DNA of 64,000 bases. Origin: Alphaproteobacteria bacterium. Its GTDB lineage: Bacteria > Pseudomonadota > Alphaproteobacteria > CAAHEQ01 > UBA3637. Location of the stretch: contig SUUT01000002.1 of NCBI GenBank assembly GCA_015062385.1, positions 83,059 through 147,058 on the forward strand, read 5' to 3'. A model generated the notes under the pieces. That model worked only from the letters and a program-made list of their open reading frames with translations. It did not search any database and had not been told where the DNA came from. The translations under genes and the position numbers were made by a program. Shown piece by piece: positions 29,433 through 40,253 of this stretch (position 1 is the first letter of the stretch; each line of letters starts with the position of its first letter).

Positions 29433-29891
29433 ATGACAGAAAATACACAACAAATGGTACCCAATATTCAGGTAAATGCTCAATATATCAAAGATCTTTC
29501 TTTTGAAGCTCCGGCTTTACCGCAAATTTTAACAGAAATTACATCTGCACCGGCAATCAGTGTTAATGTTGATATTCAGGTCAATAAAACAGATAACGAA
29601 AATATGTTTACGGTTGATTTAAACGTAAAAGCTGCCGCACAAACACAAGACACAAAAAAACCGATATTTATCTGTGAATTAACATACGGAGCTTTGGTAA
29701 CACTTGAAGTTCCGAAAGAACACACGGAAGGTGTTTTGTTGGTAGAAATTCCGCAATTATTGTTCCCTTATGCTCGTGCAATTGTTGCCAATACAACACG
29801 TGAAGCCGGTTTGCCTCCATTGCAAATCAACCCAATTGATTTTGCATCTTTATATCGGAATAAAGTGGCACAAACAGAAACAAAACAATAA
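29433..29891 (+). CDS. secB: Protein-export chaperone SecB
   Basis: 'NAQYIKDLSFEAPALPQIL', 'PIFICELTYGALVTLE', 'LLFPYARAIVANTTREAGLPPLQINPIDFASLY'; start at internal MTENTQ. Confidence 0.95.
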   Translation: MTENTQQMVPNIQVNAQYIKDLSFEAPALPQILTEITSAPAISVNVDIQVNKTDNENMFTVDLNVKAAAQTQDTKKPIFICELTYGALVTLEVPKEHTEGVLLVEIPQLLFPYARAIVANTTREAGLPPLQINPIDFASLYRNKVAQTETKQ

Positions 29892-29911
29892 AGAAATAAA
29901 ATTTATACGTT

Positions 29912-29947
29912 AAAAGACAAAAAAGGTTTGCTTTTTTGTCTTTTTTT
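29912..29947 (+). terminator. Rho-independent terminator after secB
   Basis: AAAAGACAAAAAAGgtttgCTTTTTTGTCTTTTTTT. Confidence 0.75.
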
Positions 29948-29989
29948 ATAGTAAGCTACCTTATCATTATATAAATATGAGGTGTTATT

Positions 29990-30400
29990 TTGAAGTATAT
30001 AGCGGAAACAGAAAAGGATACCGTTGAAATTGCAACACAATTTGCTAAAACATTAAAAGCAGGTGATGTTGTTGCGTTATACGGAACACTTGGAGCCGGC
30101 AAAACGGCTTTTTGTCGGGGATTTATTCAATCCTTAACAGGAATGGATATTGAAGTTCCCAGTCCGACATTTACATTGTTACAAACGTACGATACAGATA
30201 TATATCCGGTTTATCATTTTGATATGTATCGATTAAAGCAACCGGAAGAAGCCTATGAGTTAGGGATTGAAGATGCATTTATCGAAGGTGTATCCTTAAT
30301 AGAATGGCCTGAAAAATTAGGCTATTTACTACCTAAAAAACACATTCGTGTGACTATAACGATTTTACCGAATGAAAAACGGGAAATTATTATTGATTGA
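29990..30400 (+). CDS. tsaE: tRNA threonylcarbamoyladenosine biosynthesis ATPase TsaE
   Basis: 'VVALYGTLGAGKTAFCRGFI', 'PSPTFTLLQTYD', 'HFDMYRL'. TTG start possible at 29991. Confidence 0.93.
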   Translation: MKYIAETEKDTVEIATQFAKTLKAGDVVALYGTLGAGKTAFCRGFIQSLTGMDIEVPSPTFTLLQTYDTDIYPVYHFDMYRLKQPEEAYELGIEDAFIEGVSLIEWPEKLGYLLPKKHIRVTITILPNEKREIIID

Positions 30401-30409
30401 GAGGGTGTT

Positions 30410-31420
30410 ATGCAAAGAGATGATTTATTGACACAATTTTTAACACAAGCCGGATGGGAAATGGCACATCGTTCTTTATTGGCACACGATGCTTCGTTCC
30501 GGTGGTATGACAGGTTAACAAAGGATAATGGAGAAAGTATGGTTTTAATGAATGCTCCTATCCCTCAGGAAAATCCGGCACAATTTGCCTTCGTAGATGA
30601 AATTTTGGAAGAAACCGGTGTTAAAGTGCCTCATATTTTTGCCAAAGATTTAACAAACGGTTTTTTATTATTGGAAGATTTTGGTGACAATACATTTACC
30701 CGCTTAATCAATGCAGGAACCGATGAAGAACTCTTATATAGACAAGCGGTTGATTCACTTATTCAAATTCAAAAAAACGTTCATACTAACAAAGGATTAA
30801 AAGAATATGATTTTGACTTAATGTTTTTTGAAGCCTCTTTGTTGCCGTTGTGGTATGCAAAATATGTTTTAAATAAAGAAATCGATTCGGATGGAATGAC
30901 TGAGTTTGAGGCAATCTGGAAAGAATTGTATATGTTGATCCGTCAAGTGCCAAACACATTGGTGCTGTTAGATTATCATGTAGATAATTTAATGATTACA
31001 AAAGATAACAAGTGCGGATTATTGGATTTTCAGGATGCTCGTTTTGGTCCTGTTACGTATGATTTAGCTTCTTTATTGGAAGATGCCCGTCGGTTGGTAT
31101 CAGATGATATTCAACAAAAAATGTTGGCACATTATTTTGAACAAATGCCCGAACACAATACAAAAGCGTTTAAAGAATCTTATCCGATTATGGCGGTACA
31201 GCGTCATACAAAAGTTATTGGTATTTTTGTTCGATTATGCGTCAGAGACGGTAAAAAACGTTATTTAAAACATATCCCGTTTGTTTGGTCTTTATTGGAA
31301 AAACATTTGGATAATCCACTGTTAGCTCGTTATAAAAAATGGCTGGATACATATATTCCAAAAGAAAAACGGTCGATTGTTCCGTTTGCAGATGGAGAAA
31401 TTCCGTCATGTCAAAAATAA
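30410..31420 (+). CDS. amgK: Aminoglycoside phosphotransferase-family sugar kinase (AmgK-like)
   Basis: 'VLLDYHVDNLMI...GLLDFQDARFGPVTYDLASLLEDAR'; upstream of murU. Confidence 0.88.
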   Translation: MQRDDLLTQFLTQAGWEMAHRSLLAHDASFRWYDRLTKDNGESMVLMNAPIPQENPAQFAFVDEILEETGVKVPHIFAKDLTNGFLLLEDFGDNTFTRLINAGTDEELLYRQAVDSLIQIQKNVHTNKGLKEYDFDLMFFEASLLPLWYAKYVLNKEIDSDGMTEFEAIWKELYMLIRQVPNTLVLLDYHVDNLMITKDNKCGLLDFQDARFGPVTYDLASLLEDARRLVSDDIQQKMLAHYFEQMPEHNTKAFKESYPIMAVQRHTKVIGIFVRLCVRDGKKRYLKHIPFVWSLLEKHLDNPLLARYKKWLDTYIPKEKRSIVPFADGEIPSCQK

Positions 31421-32130
31421 AAACAGCAATGATTTTAGCAGCTGGAAGGGGTGTTCGTATGCGGGAATTAACCGATACAAAACCCAAACCGTTGATTGAA
31501 GTTTGTCAGAAGCCGATTATTCATTACATTGTTGAAAAAATGCAGGTTCACCCCATTAACAAAATCGTTGTCAATACTTGCTACAAAGGAGATATGATTA
31601 AAACGGCACTTGCCGATTATGACAATATTGTATTTTCGGATGAAGAAACGGCATTGGAAACCGGAGGCGGTGTTAAAAAAGCCCTTCCCTTATTACAAGA
31701 TGAAGTTTTTTTTGTCAGCAATGCCGATCCTGTTTGGTTAGATAACTCTACAAGTGTTTTTCAACAGTTAGAAGATAGTTGGAATCCGGATGAAACAGAT
31801 ATTCTATTGGCATTAATACCGACACAAAATGCCAAAGGTGATGTAAAAGACGGCAATTACTTTATTGAAAATAATAAACCCCGTCGTCAAAGAGTTGGCG
31901 AGAAAAATATTCCGTATTTGTTTATGGGGATACAAATTATACATTCACGTATATTTAAAAATGTGACAAATACGGTATTTAGTTTACGGGATTTATATGA
32001 TGAAGCTGAACGTAATAACAGATTGGGATACATTATTTTTGACGGAAAATGGTACCATGTCGGCACGCCCGAAGCTCTTCAAGAAACAGAAACAGATTTA
32101 ATACGGGATTTTGAATGCTTGCCACATTAA
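31408..32130 (+). CDS. murU: N-acetylmuramate alpha-1-phosphate uridylyltransferase-like nucleotidyltransferase
   Basis: 'KTAMILAAGRGVRMRELTDTKPKPLIEV', 'LETGGGVKKALPLL'; start at internal MSKIKT. Confidence 0.9.
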   Translation: MSKIKTAMILAAGRGVRMRELTDTKPKPLIEVCQKPIIHYIVEKMQVHPINKIVVNTCYKGDMIKTALADYDNIVFSDEETALETGGGVKKALPLLQDEVFFVSNADPVWLDNSTSVFQQLEDSWNPDETDILLALIPTQNAKGDVKDGNYFIENNKPRRQRVGEKNIPYLFMGIQIIHSRIFKNVTNTVFSLRDLYDEAERNNRLGYIIFDGKWYHVGTPEALQETETDLIRDFECLPH

Positions 32131-34919
32131 ACTTATCTGCTCATTTTGCCGATAAAATCGCTGAAATTGTACTAAACAATCGTCAAAATCCCTTAGATAT
32201 GGCTCAAACGTTAATTATATTGCCGACAAAACGAGCATGTCGCAGTGTGAAAGAGGCTTTTGTTCGCCGATGTGAAAACAAACCGATTTTAATGCCTCAA
32301 ATCAAAGCACTGTTTGACGCAGATGATTTAATTGTCGATATTCCACCTGCAATATCAGAATTGGAACGATTGTTTTTATTGACTCGTTTATGTCAGGCGA
32401 AACCGAACGTAGATTCTTTGGATAAAGCCTTAAAAATTGCGATGAGTTTGTGTAAACTGTTGGATGAGTTTTACACATATGAAGTCTCTTTTGATAACTT
32501 AATCGATTTGGTTGAAGAGCAAAATTTAGCTATTCATTGGCAAGAAAGTATTTTATTTTTAGATATTTTAAAATCAGTATGGCCATCTGTTTTAGCCGAA
32601 AAAGGCAAAATTGATGCCGTTGACAGAAATATTCGTTTAATCAACCATTTGACCTCAAAAATCAATACGCCGATTTTTAAACAATATGTTATTTTGGCAG
32701 GTTTTGACGGCGAAACACCAGCCATTAAAAGATTGATAAAAACATTAAGTTTGAAAAATAATGCATTGATTTTATTTGATGGATTAAATAAAAAAATTGA
32801 AAAAGATGAAGAAAAAAATTTAACAACGCAACACTATCAACAAACACTTTATCATTTATTGCATTATTTAAAGAAAACTCCAAATGAAATACCGGATTTA
32901 TCTGTTTTTCAAACACCTCAGGAAACATTAATACACGAAGCGTTAAAACCGGCAGAACAAACAGATGAATGGCGTTATTCCCAAATAACGGCAGATGTAT
33001 TGCAAAACGTTTATCGAATTGATTGTGAAAATCTGAATGAAGAGGCATTAATAATTGCCTCTATTATGCGAACCGTATTGGAAATACCTGAAAAAACAGC
33101 CGCTCTTGTGACAAATGACCGAAATTTGTCTCGTCGGGTTATTGCAGAAATGAAACGCTGGGGAATTGAATTGGATGATTCGGCAGGAACCCCGTTAAAT
33201 CATACACCAATCGGCGTGTATATGTCTCTTATTGCTGATTATGGTACACAAAACGGAAGTGGTTGTTCAGCTCTAGCCTTACTAAAACATCCGCTATGTG
33301 CCGATTTTTTGTATCCAACAGATTTACGATTAGAAGTAAAAAAAATCGAAAAAGAAGCCCGACAAAAAAATGAAAAATTTATCTATCCGTTTCAAACGGA
33401 TATGAAACCGTTTTTATCCTTTTTCGAACAGAAACAACCTGTTCCGTTTGTTGATATACTAAATGAACACTTAAAAATTGCCGAATTATTGGCGACCAGT
33501 TCCGATAGAACAGGCATTGAACGTCTTTGGGAAACAGATACAGGTGAAACGGCTTATCAGTTTTTTATGCAATTGAAAGAGGAAGCTAAAAATATTGGTA
33601 ATATTTTACCCAAATTATATGCTGAAACATTAACACTATTAATGACAAATATTTCCGTGCGTCCGAAATATGGTATGCATCCCCGTTTGGATGTATTAGG
33701 ACCGATTGAAGCCCGTTTGTCACATCCGGATGTATGTATTATTGGCGGATTAAACGAAGGATCTTTTCCGCAACTGCCGGAATCGGGACCATGGCTTAGT
33801 AGGCAGATGCGAAAAAAAATCGGTTTGCCCTCCCCTGAAAAATTAATTGCTGTTCAAAGTATGGATTTTGCTCATTGTTTTTGTGCAAAAGAAGTATATT
33901 TAACACGTTCATTAAAAGCAGATGGTTCACAAACGATTCCATCTCGCTTTTTATCTCGTTTGGAAGCTGTTTTACAAGGTGCAGGTATTGATTGGCCTCT
34001 TTATAACCCAAGTTGGGTGGCACAATTAACCATACCGGAAGCATTTGAAAAAATTGAACGACCTGCTCCCGTTCCACCCAAAGAATTACGCCCTACTCAA
34101 TTATCTGTAACCGGAATTGAAACATTGATGCGTAATCCATATGGATTATATGCCCGTCATATTTTAAAATTATATCCATTGGAAGATTTAGAGAATTTCA
34201 GTGAAACCAAAACATATGGTACAGCTATTCATACCGCTGTCGAAAAAAGTGTTTCCGAACAAAATTTTAATCAGACATATCTTGTAAACACAATGCAAAC
34301 AACTTTGTGTAACTTAAATGCTTCGGCATCAATGGTTGCGTTGTTACGTCCCAAAATGGAAAATGTTGCCCGTTTTATTATTGAACGCCAAAAAGAAAAA
34401 GCCCCATTGTTAGATACAACTTTTGTTGAAACAAGTGGATCATTTGATTTTAAATTGGATGACGGAACGCTCTTTACTTTAACAGCAAAAGCTGATAGGA
34501 TTGATGTTATAAATGACGGAAGTGTTGAAATTATTGATTATAAAACCGGAACCCTTCCTTCACAAACAGATATCAAAAAAGGATATAGTCCGCAGTTGCC
34601 TTTGGAAGGATTAATTGTCCAACAAGGAGGATTTAAAGAAATTGGTCAAAAAAAGGATATTAAATTAACGTTCTGGAAGTTAGATGGCAAAAAAAATGGA
34701 GGAACAATTCAACAAATCGGCAACGGACGAGATAAAATACCGGTATCAGAAATTATCCAAAACTCTTTTGAGGGAATAAAAAATCTGTTAAATGCGTATA
34801 ATAATGATACAATGCCATATGAAGCATATCCTAAACCCAAATTGGTAAAATATGATGATTATGCCCATTTGGCTCGGGTCAAGGAATGGTTAAGTGAAGA
34901 TGACGAAAGTGAAGAATAA
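32115..34919 (+). CDS. addB: Double-strand break repair protein AddB
   Basis: 934 aa; 'LGPIEARLSHPDVCIIGGLNEGSFPQ', C-terminal nuclease 'VEIIDYKTG'; followed by addA. Confidence 0.93.
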   Translation: MLATLNLSAHFADKIAEIVLNNRQNPLDMAQTLIILPTKRACRSVKEAFVRRCENKPILMPQIKALFDADDLIVDIPPAISELERLFLLTRLCQAKPNVDSLDKALKIAMSLCKLLDEFYTYEVSFDNLIDLVEEQNLAIHWQESILFLDILKSVWPSVLAEKGKIDAVDRNIRLINHLTSKINTPIFKQYVILAGFDGETPAIKRLIKTLSLKNNALILFDGLNKKIEKDEEKNLTTQHYQQTLYHLLHYLKKTPNEIPDLSVFQTPQETLIHEALKPAEQTDEWRYSQITADVLQNVYRIDCENLNEEALIIASIMRTVLEIPEKTAALVTNDRNLSRRVIAEMKRWGIELDDSAGTPLNHTPIGVYMSLIADYGTQNGSGCSALALLKHPLCADFLYPTDLRLEVKKIEKEARQKNEKFIYPFQTDMKPFLSFFEQKQPVPFVDILNEHLKIAELLATSSDRTGIERLWETDTGETAYQFFMQLKEEAKNIGNILPKLYAETLTLLMTNISVRPKYGMHPRLDVLGPIEARLSHPDVCIIGGLNEGSFPQLPESGPWLSRQMRKKIGLPSPEKLIAVQSMDFAHCFCAKEVYLTRSLKADGSQTIPSRFLSRLEAVLQGAGIDWPLYNPSWVAQLTIPEAFEKIERPAPVPPKELRPTQLSVTGIETLMRNPYGLYARHILKLYPLEDLENFSETKTYGTAIHTAVEKSVSEQNFNQTYLVNTMQTTLCNLNASASMVALLRPKMENVARFIIERQKEKAPLLDTTFVETSGSFDFKLDDGTLFTLTAKADRIDVINDGSVEIIDYKTGTLPSQTDIKKGYSPQLPLEGLIVQQGGFKEIGQKKDIKLTFWKLDGKKNGGTIQQIGNGRDKIPVSEIIQNSFEGIKNLLNAYNNDTMPYEAYPKPKLVKYDDYAHLARVKEWLSEDDESEE

Positions 34920-34952
34920 TGATAATATCCAATCAAAGTAAAAGAGGTTAAA

Positions 34953-37900
34953 ATGGAAATTGACTCTCGGATTATCGAGGCACAACGTCAGGCAGCTCAT
35001 CCGCTTAATTCGGTATGGGTATCTGCTTCGGCCGGCTCCGGAAAAACAAAAGTTTTAACGGACAGGGTTTTAAATTTATTATTATCTGATACCCGACCGG
35101 AAAAAATACTTTGCTTGACCTTTACAAAAGCGGCAGCAGCCGAAATGTCAAACCGAATTACGGATAAATTAAAAAAATGGACGATTGCTCCGTTTGATGA
35201 TTTATGCAAAGAATTAACGGAATTACTGGGAGTCCCCCCTTCAAACGAAACCATTTTAAAAGCACGCAAACTGTTTGTAGAAGTATTAGAAGCTCCGGGT
35301 GGTATGAAAATTATGACTATCCATTCTTTTTGTCAATCGGTTTTAGGTCGTTTTCCCATTGAAGCAAAAATCCCACCACAATTTGATGTTATTGATGAAG
35401 CAAAATCTTCTCTTTTAATGAAACAAGTGGTTGATGAAACATTTTTGAATCCTGCTTTTGAATGTGAAATAGATGCATTAAACGGTTATTTTCAAGAACG
35501 AGACATTCAGATAATTTTTAATAATATTTTAAAGAACGAAGCTCGTTTTGCTGATTTATTTCAACAAATTGGTTCATATGAAACAATAAAAAAACAATTA
35601 AAGAAAAAGTATAATTTATCAAAATATCAATCTGAAAATGATATACTTATTGACTTTTTGAATCCGTTAAAATTTTTAAATTATACCCAAGAAGATGTTC
35701 GGGAAGCACAACAAATTTTTGAAGAACGAAAAGCAAATCATTTAACCAAAAATCTGAGTAAAGTTAAAACAAAAAAATTAATCGGAACTGTTGAAGAAGC
35801 CGAAGAAACATTTTTAATTTTGGAACAACTCAATATGTTTCGGATTATTGAATTAACCGGCAGTATTTTGCATCTAATTGAGCAAATTGTTCACCGCTAC
35901 CGTTTATTAAAACAAGAAGAATCCTTAATGGATTACGGAGACTTAATTTACCATACAAAAAAATTACTTACCCAAAGTGGTATGTCGCAATGGGTTATGT
36001 TTAAAATGGATGAAGGTATTGACCATATTTTAGTTGATGAAGCACAAGATACCAATCCGGAACAATGGGAAATCATTCGCTTGATTTCAGAAGAATTTTT
36101 TGCCGGTTTTGGACGAGAAACATCTGTTGTCAGAACAATTTTTGCCGTTGGAGATAAAAAGCAATCCATATATAGTTTTCAGGGGGCTGATCCTTCGGAA
36201 TTTGAACGGATGCATTTCTATTTTAAAAAGAAAGTTTTGGATTCAAAACACCAATTTCAAACCGTCCCGCTCAATGCTTCTTTTCGTTCAACGCAAACGG
36301 TTTTGGATTTGGTTAATGATGTATTACATTTTCCGGTTGCGGCAAAAGGAGTTTTAAATGTTGGAGAAAATGCCGACCATACAGCTGTACGTAAAAAAGA
36401 AGCTGGATTAATTGAAATTTGGCCACTGGTAGAAGTTGAAAAAGAGGAAAATGACTTAATTTGGCCATTACCCAAACGACAAAAAAATGAAAATCCAATA
36501 TCTGTTTTATCTGTCAAAATCGCCAAAAAAATTAAAGATTTTTTAGATAACAAAGAAATTTTAAAGTCTGAAAACAGACCAATTGAACCAAAAGACATTT
36601 TAATCTTAGTGAGCAAACGTAGCGGAATCGTAACTGAATTAGTACGAGCATTGAAAGAAAAAAACGTTCCCGTTGCCGGTATAGACCGATTGGATTTAGG
36701 AAGTCATATTGCTGTTCAGGATTTACTTTCAGCGGCCCGTTTTGCGTTATTGCCGGAAGATGATTTAAATTTAGCAACACTTTTGAAAAGTCCTTTATGC
36801 GGTATTTCCGAAACAGAATTAATGAATTGTTGCATCCATCGGGAAAAACAGTCCTTATGGAGCATCGTTCAAAAGAAGCTGCCTGATATTGCTGAAAAAC
36901 TCCAAAAAATTCAAAATTTAGCCGATAAAATGCCGGTATATGAATTTTTCTCTTATATTTTAAGTCCTATGCATGGACGTAAAGCATTTATTCGCCGATT
37001 AGGATTAGAAGCCAATGAGGCTATTGATGAATTTTTGTCTTTAACGTTACAATATGAGCAATCAGAAACACCATCTTTGCAAAATTTTATTATTTGGTTT
37101 CAAAATCGAAATAACATTATTAAACGTGATATGGACCAAAGCCAACTAAACGCTGTTAAAATCATGACAATACATGGTTCAAAAGGATTACAAGGAAATA
37201 TTGTATTTATGCCGGATGCCCAACGGATTCCGTCTTTATCGGAAAATTTCTTTTGGACAGAGGAAAATCTACCGTTATGGATTGCTCGAAGTGAATTCAA
37301 AAACAGCTTTTTAAATCCGTTATATGAACAGTATAGAAATCTAACGGAAGAAGAATATCATCGATTGTTGTATGTCGCTTTAACCCGTGCACGTGACCGC
37401 CTTTATATTTGTGGTTGGGCAAAACCGAAAAAGAAATCTGATGAGAAAAAAAGTGAAACTCAAACAAAGCCAAACAATGAAACTGCATTGTTGAATTGGT
37501 ATGATTTAATTCAACAGGCGTTACCCGAAAAAGTAAAAACAGATGCATCTGGATATATACATATTGAATCGGAACAAGAAAAAATTCCGGATAAAAAACA
37601 AAAAGACGGTCCGATTTATTTACAATTACCGTTTCCGACATGCTTAAATCATTCAGCCCCAATGGAAACACCGCTTTCCAAACCGTTAATGCCCTCTCGT
37701 TTGGTGGAAAATGAACCACAAACAGAATCACTGGGAACGGGTAATCAAGATTCAGCCTTAAAAAGAGGTATTTTTATTCATAAATTATTGCAATATTTAC
37801 CCGAAATTGAACCGAGTAAAAGAAAAGAAATTGCTTTTCGGTTAAAACCGGATGAAATTGATATTTCAGAGAAATTATTTGATGTTTTTGAAGATCCAAC

Positions 37901-38237
37901 ATTCAACGTGTTATTTGGACAAAATTCGGTTGCAGAAGCCCCCATTACCGGTATTGTTAGCGGTAAAGTATTTTCCGGACAGATAGATAGATTGATTGTT
38001 TTGGATAATGAAGTTTGGATTGTGGATTATAAATCTAACAGATATGTACCTAAATCCCCCAATGAAGTGCATAAAACGTATAAAGCACAATTATATGCAT
38101 ATAATAACTTGATTAAAGATATTTTTCCTGATAAGATAATCAGAACATTTTTATTATGGTGCGAAAATTTAACTTTAATGGAAATGACAGAGACATTGAC
38201 AACGTTTACACCAGAATTTGTAAAGGATAAAAAATGA
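34953..38237 (+). CDS. addA: Double-strand break repair helicase AddA
   Basis: UvrD-like: 'VSASAGSGKTKVLTDRVL', 'ILVDEAQDTNPEQWEII', 'VGDKKQSIYSFQGADP', 'IMTIHGSKGLQGNIVFMPD', nuclease 'VWIVDYKSNR'. Confidence 0.95.
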   Translation: MEIDSRIIEAQRQAAHPLNSVWVSASAGSGKTKVLTDRVLNLLLSDTRPEKILCLTFTKAAAAEMSNRITDKLKKWTIAPFDDLCKELTELLGVPPSNETILKARKLFVEVLEAPGGMKIMTIHSFCQSVLGRFPIEAKIPPQFDVIDEAKSSLLMKQVVDETFLNPAFECEIDALNGYFQERDIQIIFNNILKNEARFADLFQQIGSYETIKKQLKKKYNLSKYQSENDILIDFLNPLKFLNYTQEDVREAQQIFEERKANHLTKNLSKVKTKKLIGTVEEAEETFLILEQLNMFRIIELTGSILHLIEQIVHRYRLLKQEESLMDYGDLIYHTKKLLTQSGMSQWVMFKMDEGIDHILVDEAQDTNPEQWEIIRLISEEFFAGFGRETSVVRTIFAVGDKKQSIYSFQGADPSEFERMHFYFKKKVLDSKHQFQTVPLNASFRSTQTVLDLVNDVLHFPVAAKGVLNVGENADHTAVRKKEAGLIEIWPLVEVEKEENDLIWPLPKRQKNENPISVLSVKIAKKIKDFLDNKEILKSENRPIEPKDILILVSKRSGIVTELVRALKEKNVPVAGIDRLDLGSHIAVQDLLSAARFALLPEDDLNLATLLKSPLCGISETELMNCCIHREKQSLWSIVQKKLPDIAEKLQKIQNLADKMPVYEFFSYILSPMHGRKAFIRRLGLEANEAIDEFLSLTLQYEQSETPSLQNFIIWFQNRNNIIKRDMDQSQLNAVKIMTIHGSKGLQGNIVFMPDAQRIPSLSENFFWTEENLPLWIARSEFKNSFLNPLYEQYRNLTEEEYHRLLYVALTRARDRLYICGWAKPKKKSDEKKSETQTKPNNETALLNWYDLIQQALPEKVKTDASGYIHIESEQEKIPDKKQKDGPIYLQLPFPTCLNHSAPMETPLSKPLMPSRLVENEPQTESLGTGNQDSALKRGIFIHKLLQYLPEIEPSKRKEIAFRLKPDEIDISEKLFDVFEDPTFNVLFGQNSVAEAPITGIVSGKVFSGQIDRLIVLDNEVWIVDYKSNRYVPKSPNEVHKTYKAQLYAYNNLIKDIFPDKIIRTFLLWCENLTLMEMTETLTTFTPEFVKDKK

Positions 38238-38968
38238 AAAAATTAACTTTATTACTCACATTGTTATTAATAGCAGGTTGTTCAAGTATGCCTTCTACGC
38301 CTGATGGATTTGAAATGCGAGAGGCACAAACAGAACATTTTACTATTCCTGTTTGGGAAAAGGCCCCTTTACAATCAAACAAAACAATTCGCTTTTACAT
38401 CAGTGGAAATGGCAATCCAACTCCAAAAGAACCGGTTGCTTTAAATTTGGCAGAAAAAGATAGTTTTAGAAATATTGTTGTTTTATCTCGTCCATGTCAA
38501 TATGCTGATAGTAAATTATGCTCTAATTCTGCCATTTATGGGGTTGGACAATACAGTCCCGAAATTATAAAAGAATTAGAAGAAATTGTTGTGTATTATA
38601 TTCAAAAATATAAATCGCCCAACATTGAATTTGTGGCTTATGACGGAGGAGCTCCGATTGCATTCAGTTTGGCAAGTCAAATCGGACGGGTACAAAAAAT
38701 TGTAACAATTGCCGGTATATTGGATTTAGATGCTTATGTGAATAAAAACAACTTGCCTGCATTTCAAAATGCACAAAATCCGATAAAAATGACAAACAGA
38801 GTTACGCAAATTCCGCAAATTCATTTTGTCGGAGGTAAAGATGAAATCACAACCCGTGGAATGGCCGAACGATTTGTTTCCAAATTAAAAGACCCGCTTT
38901 CAGCCGTTGTTAAAGTAGCTCCTAATATGGGACATGACGGGTGGGAAAAAATTAATTTAAAATATTAA
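38234..38968 (+). CDS. Putative lipoprotein with alpha/beta-hydrolase-like fold
   Basis: Lipobox 'LLIAGCSS'; 'FVAYDGGAPIAFSLAS' nucleophile-elbow-like segment, 'IPQIHFVGGKDEIT', 'MGHDGWE'. Confidence 0.7.
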   Translation: MKKLTLLLTLLLIAGCSSMPSTPDGFEMREAQTEHFTIPVWEKAPLQSNKTIRFYISGNGNPTPKEPVALNLAEKDSFRNIVVLSRPCQYADSKLCSNSAIYGVGQYSPEIIKELEEIVVYYIQKYKSPNIEFVAYDGGAPIAFSLASQIGRVQKIVTIAGILDLDAYVNKNNLPAFQNAQNPIKMTNRVTQIPQIHFVGGKDEITTRGMAERFVSKLKDPLSAVVKVAPNMGHDGWEKINLKY

Positions 38969-39046
38969 CATCAACATACTGTTTTTAATTATTGGAAAAC
39001 TTCTTTTAACAAAACAGAAGTCTGTTTTAAATATGAAAGGATATTA

Positions 39047-39661
39047 ATGTCAACACTTATTATTTGGGATTGGGATAATACTTTAATGAATACACGTCCT
39101 GCTGTAACAGAAGGATTGCAAGATGTTTGCCGTTTTTATCAGTTGCCGGATATTACCCCTGCTGATGTTTTGAATGTTATGACAAATCATCGAGGAGATT
39201 TTTGGCAACGTAATTTTGGAGAAAATGTTCCACAGGCTGTTGCTCGTTATGTAGAATATTATCGTTCACATATGGATATGGTCAAACCATTTGATCAAAC
39301 AGAATCTGTTTTAAATTTTATTCGTTCTTTAAATTTACCTCAAATAATTTTAAGTAATAAGAACCATGAGTCATTGGTTGAAGAAGTAAAACGTCATCAG
39401 TTGGATGAATATTTTGAAGTTATTCAGGGAACAAATGGTCCATTGGGTAAACCGGATGTTGCTTTTGTTGCTCCCCATTTAAATTTATTTAAACCTGAAC
39501 GAATTATTCTTATCGGTGATGGTGTTTCAGATATGTTAATGGCGCAAAATTTAAATGCCGAAGCTATATTAGTTCATCAACCGGATAACACATTACCGCA
39601 TCATCATTATTGTGAAAACTTATCAGATGTTTTATCTGTTTTAAAAACACTTTTGAGCTAA
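39047..39661 (+). CDS. HAD-superfamily hydrolase (phosphoglycolate phosphatase-like)
   Basis: 'IIWDWDNTLMNTRP', 'QIILSNKNHESL', 'PERIILIGDGVSDMLMAQN'. Confidence 0.88.
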   Translation: MSTLIIWDWDNTLMNTRPAVTEGLQDVCRFYQLPDITPADVLNVMTNHRGDFWQRNFGENVPQAVARYVEYYRSHMDMVKPFDQTESVLNFIRSLNLPQIILSNKNHESLVEEVKRHQLDEYFEVIQGTNGPLGKPDVAFVAPHLNLFKPERIILIGDGVSDMLMAQNLNAEAILVHQPDNTLPHHHYCENLSDVLSVLKTLLS

Positions 39662-39686
39662 ACAACAGACTCATTGGCATCACCGG

Positions 39687-40253
39687 TTAAAAATTCATTT
39701 TTTCACAAAACAAATGAAATGCTTTTAAAAACGTCGGATTAAATTCTTCGGCGTTTTTTTGTATCATCTCTTTTAAGGTTGAAACATCAAATGAACAAAG
39801 CCCTTGTGTTTCTTTTGTATCAATTTGATATGGACCGTTATGATAAACTAAAAATACATGATAAAAAGCCCCCTTTTGACCGTTATCTTTATCCGCCCGT
39901 ACAACGCCGATTTCCGAATGAATCATGCCGTTAATTCCGAGTTCTTCTTTTAACTCACGCAAAGCTCCAACTTCGTATGTTTCACCTGCAGAAATGTGTC
40001 CGCCGGAAGAAAACGTCCATTTGTCCGGATGTTTGAATTTTCTCTTTGAAGAACGCTGTAATACCAATTGATTTTCGTTATTTAAAACAAATGTAGCCCC
40101 AATTTGCGTATAACAACCTTTTGGTTTAGGATACGCCCGCCAATGGGAACATACAACTTCATCCTGATCATTAACTAAACTGATAATTTCATTAAAATGC
40201 GGACTGTTTTCAGCACAACGAGCCAAATTAGGAAAATACGGTTTATATGTCAT
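39687..40253 (-). CDS. NUDIX hydrolase
   Basis: Nudix box 'GGHISAGETYEVGALRELKEELGI'. Confidence 0.9.
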   Translation of the reverse strand: MTYKPYFPNLARCAENSPHFNEIISLVNDQDEVVCSHWRAYPKPKGCYTQIGATFVLNNENQLVLQRSSKRKFKHPDKWTFSSGGHISAGETYEVGALRELKEELGINGMIHSEIGVVRADKDNGQKGAFYHVFLVYHNGPYQIDTKETQGLCSFDVSTLKEMIQKNAEEFNPTFLKAFHLFCEKMNF

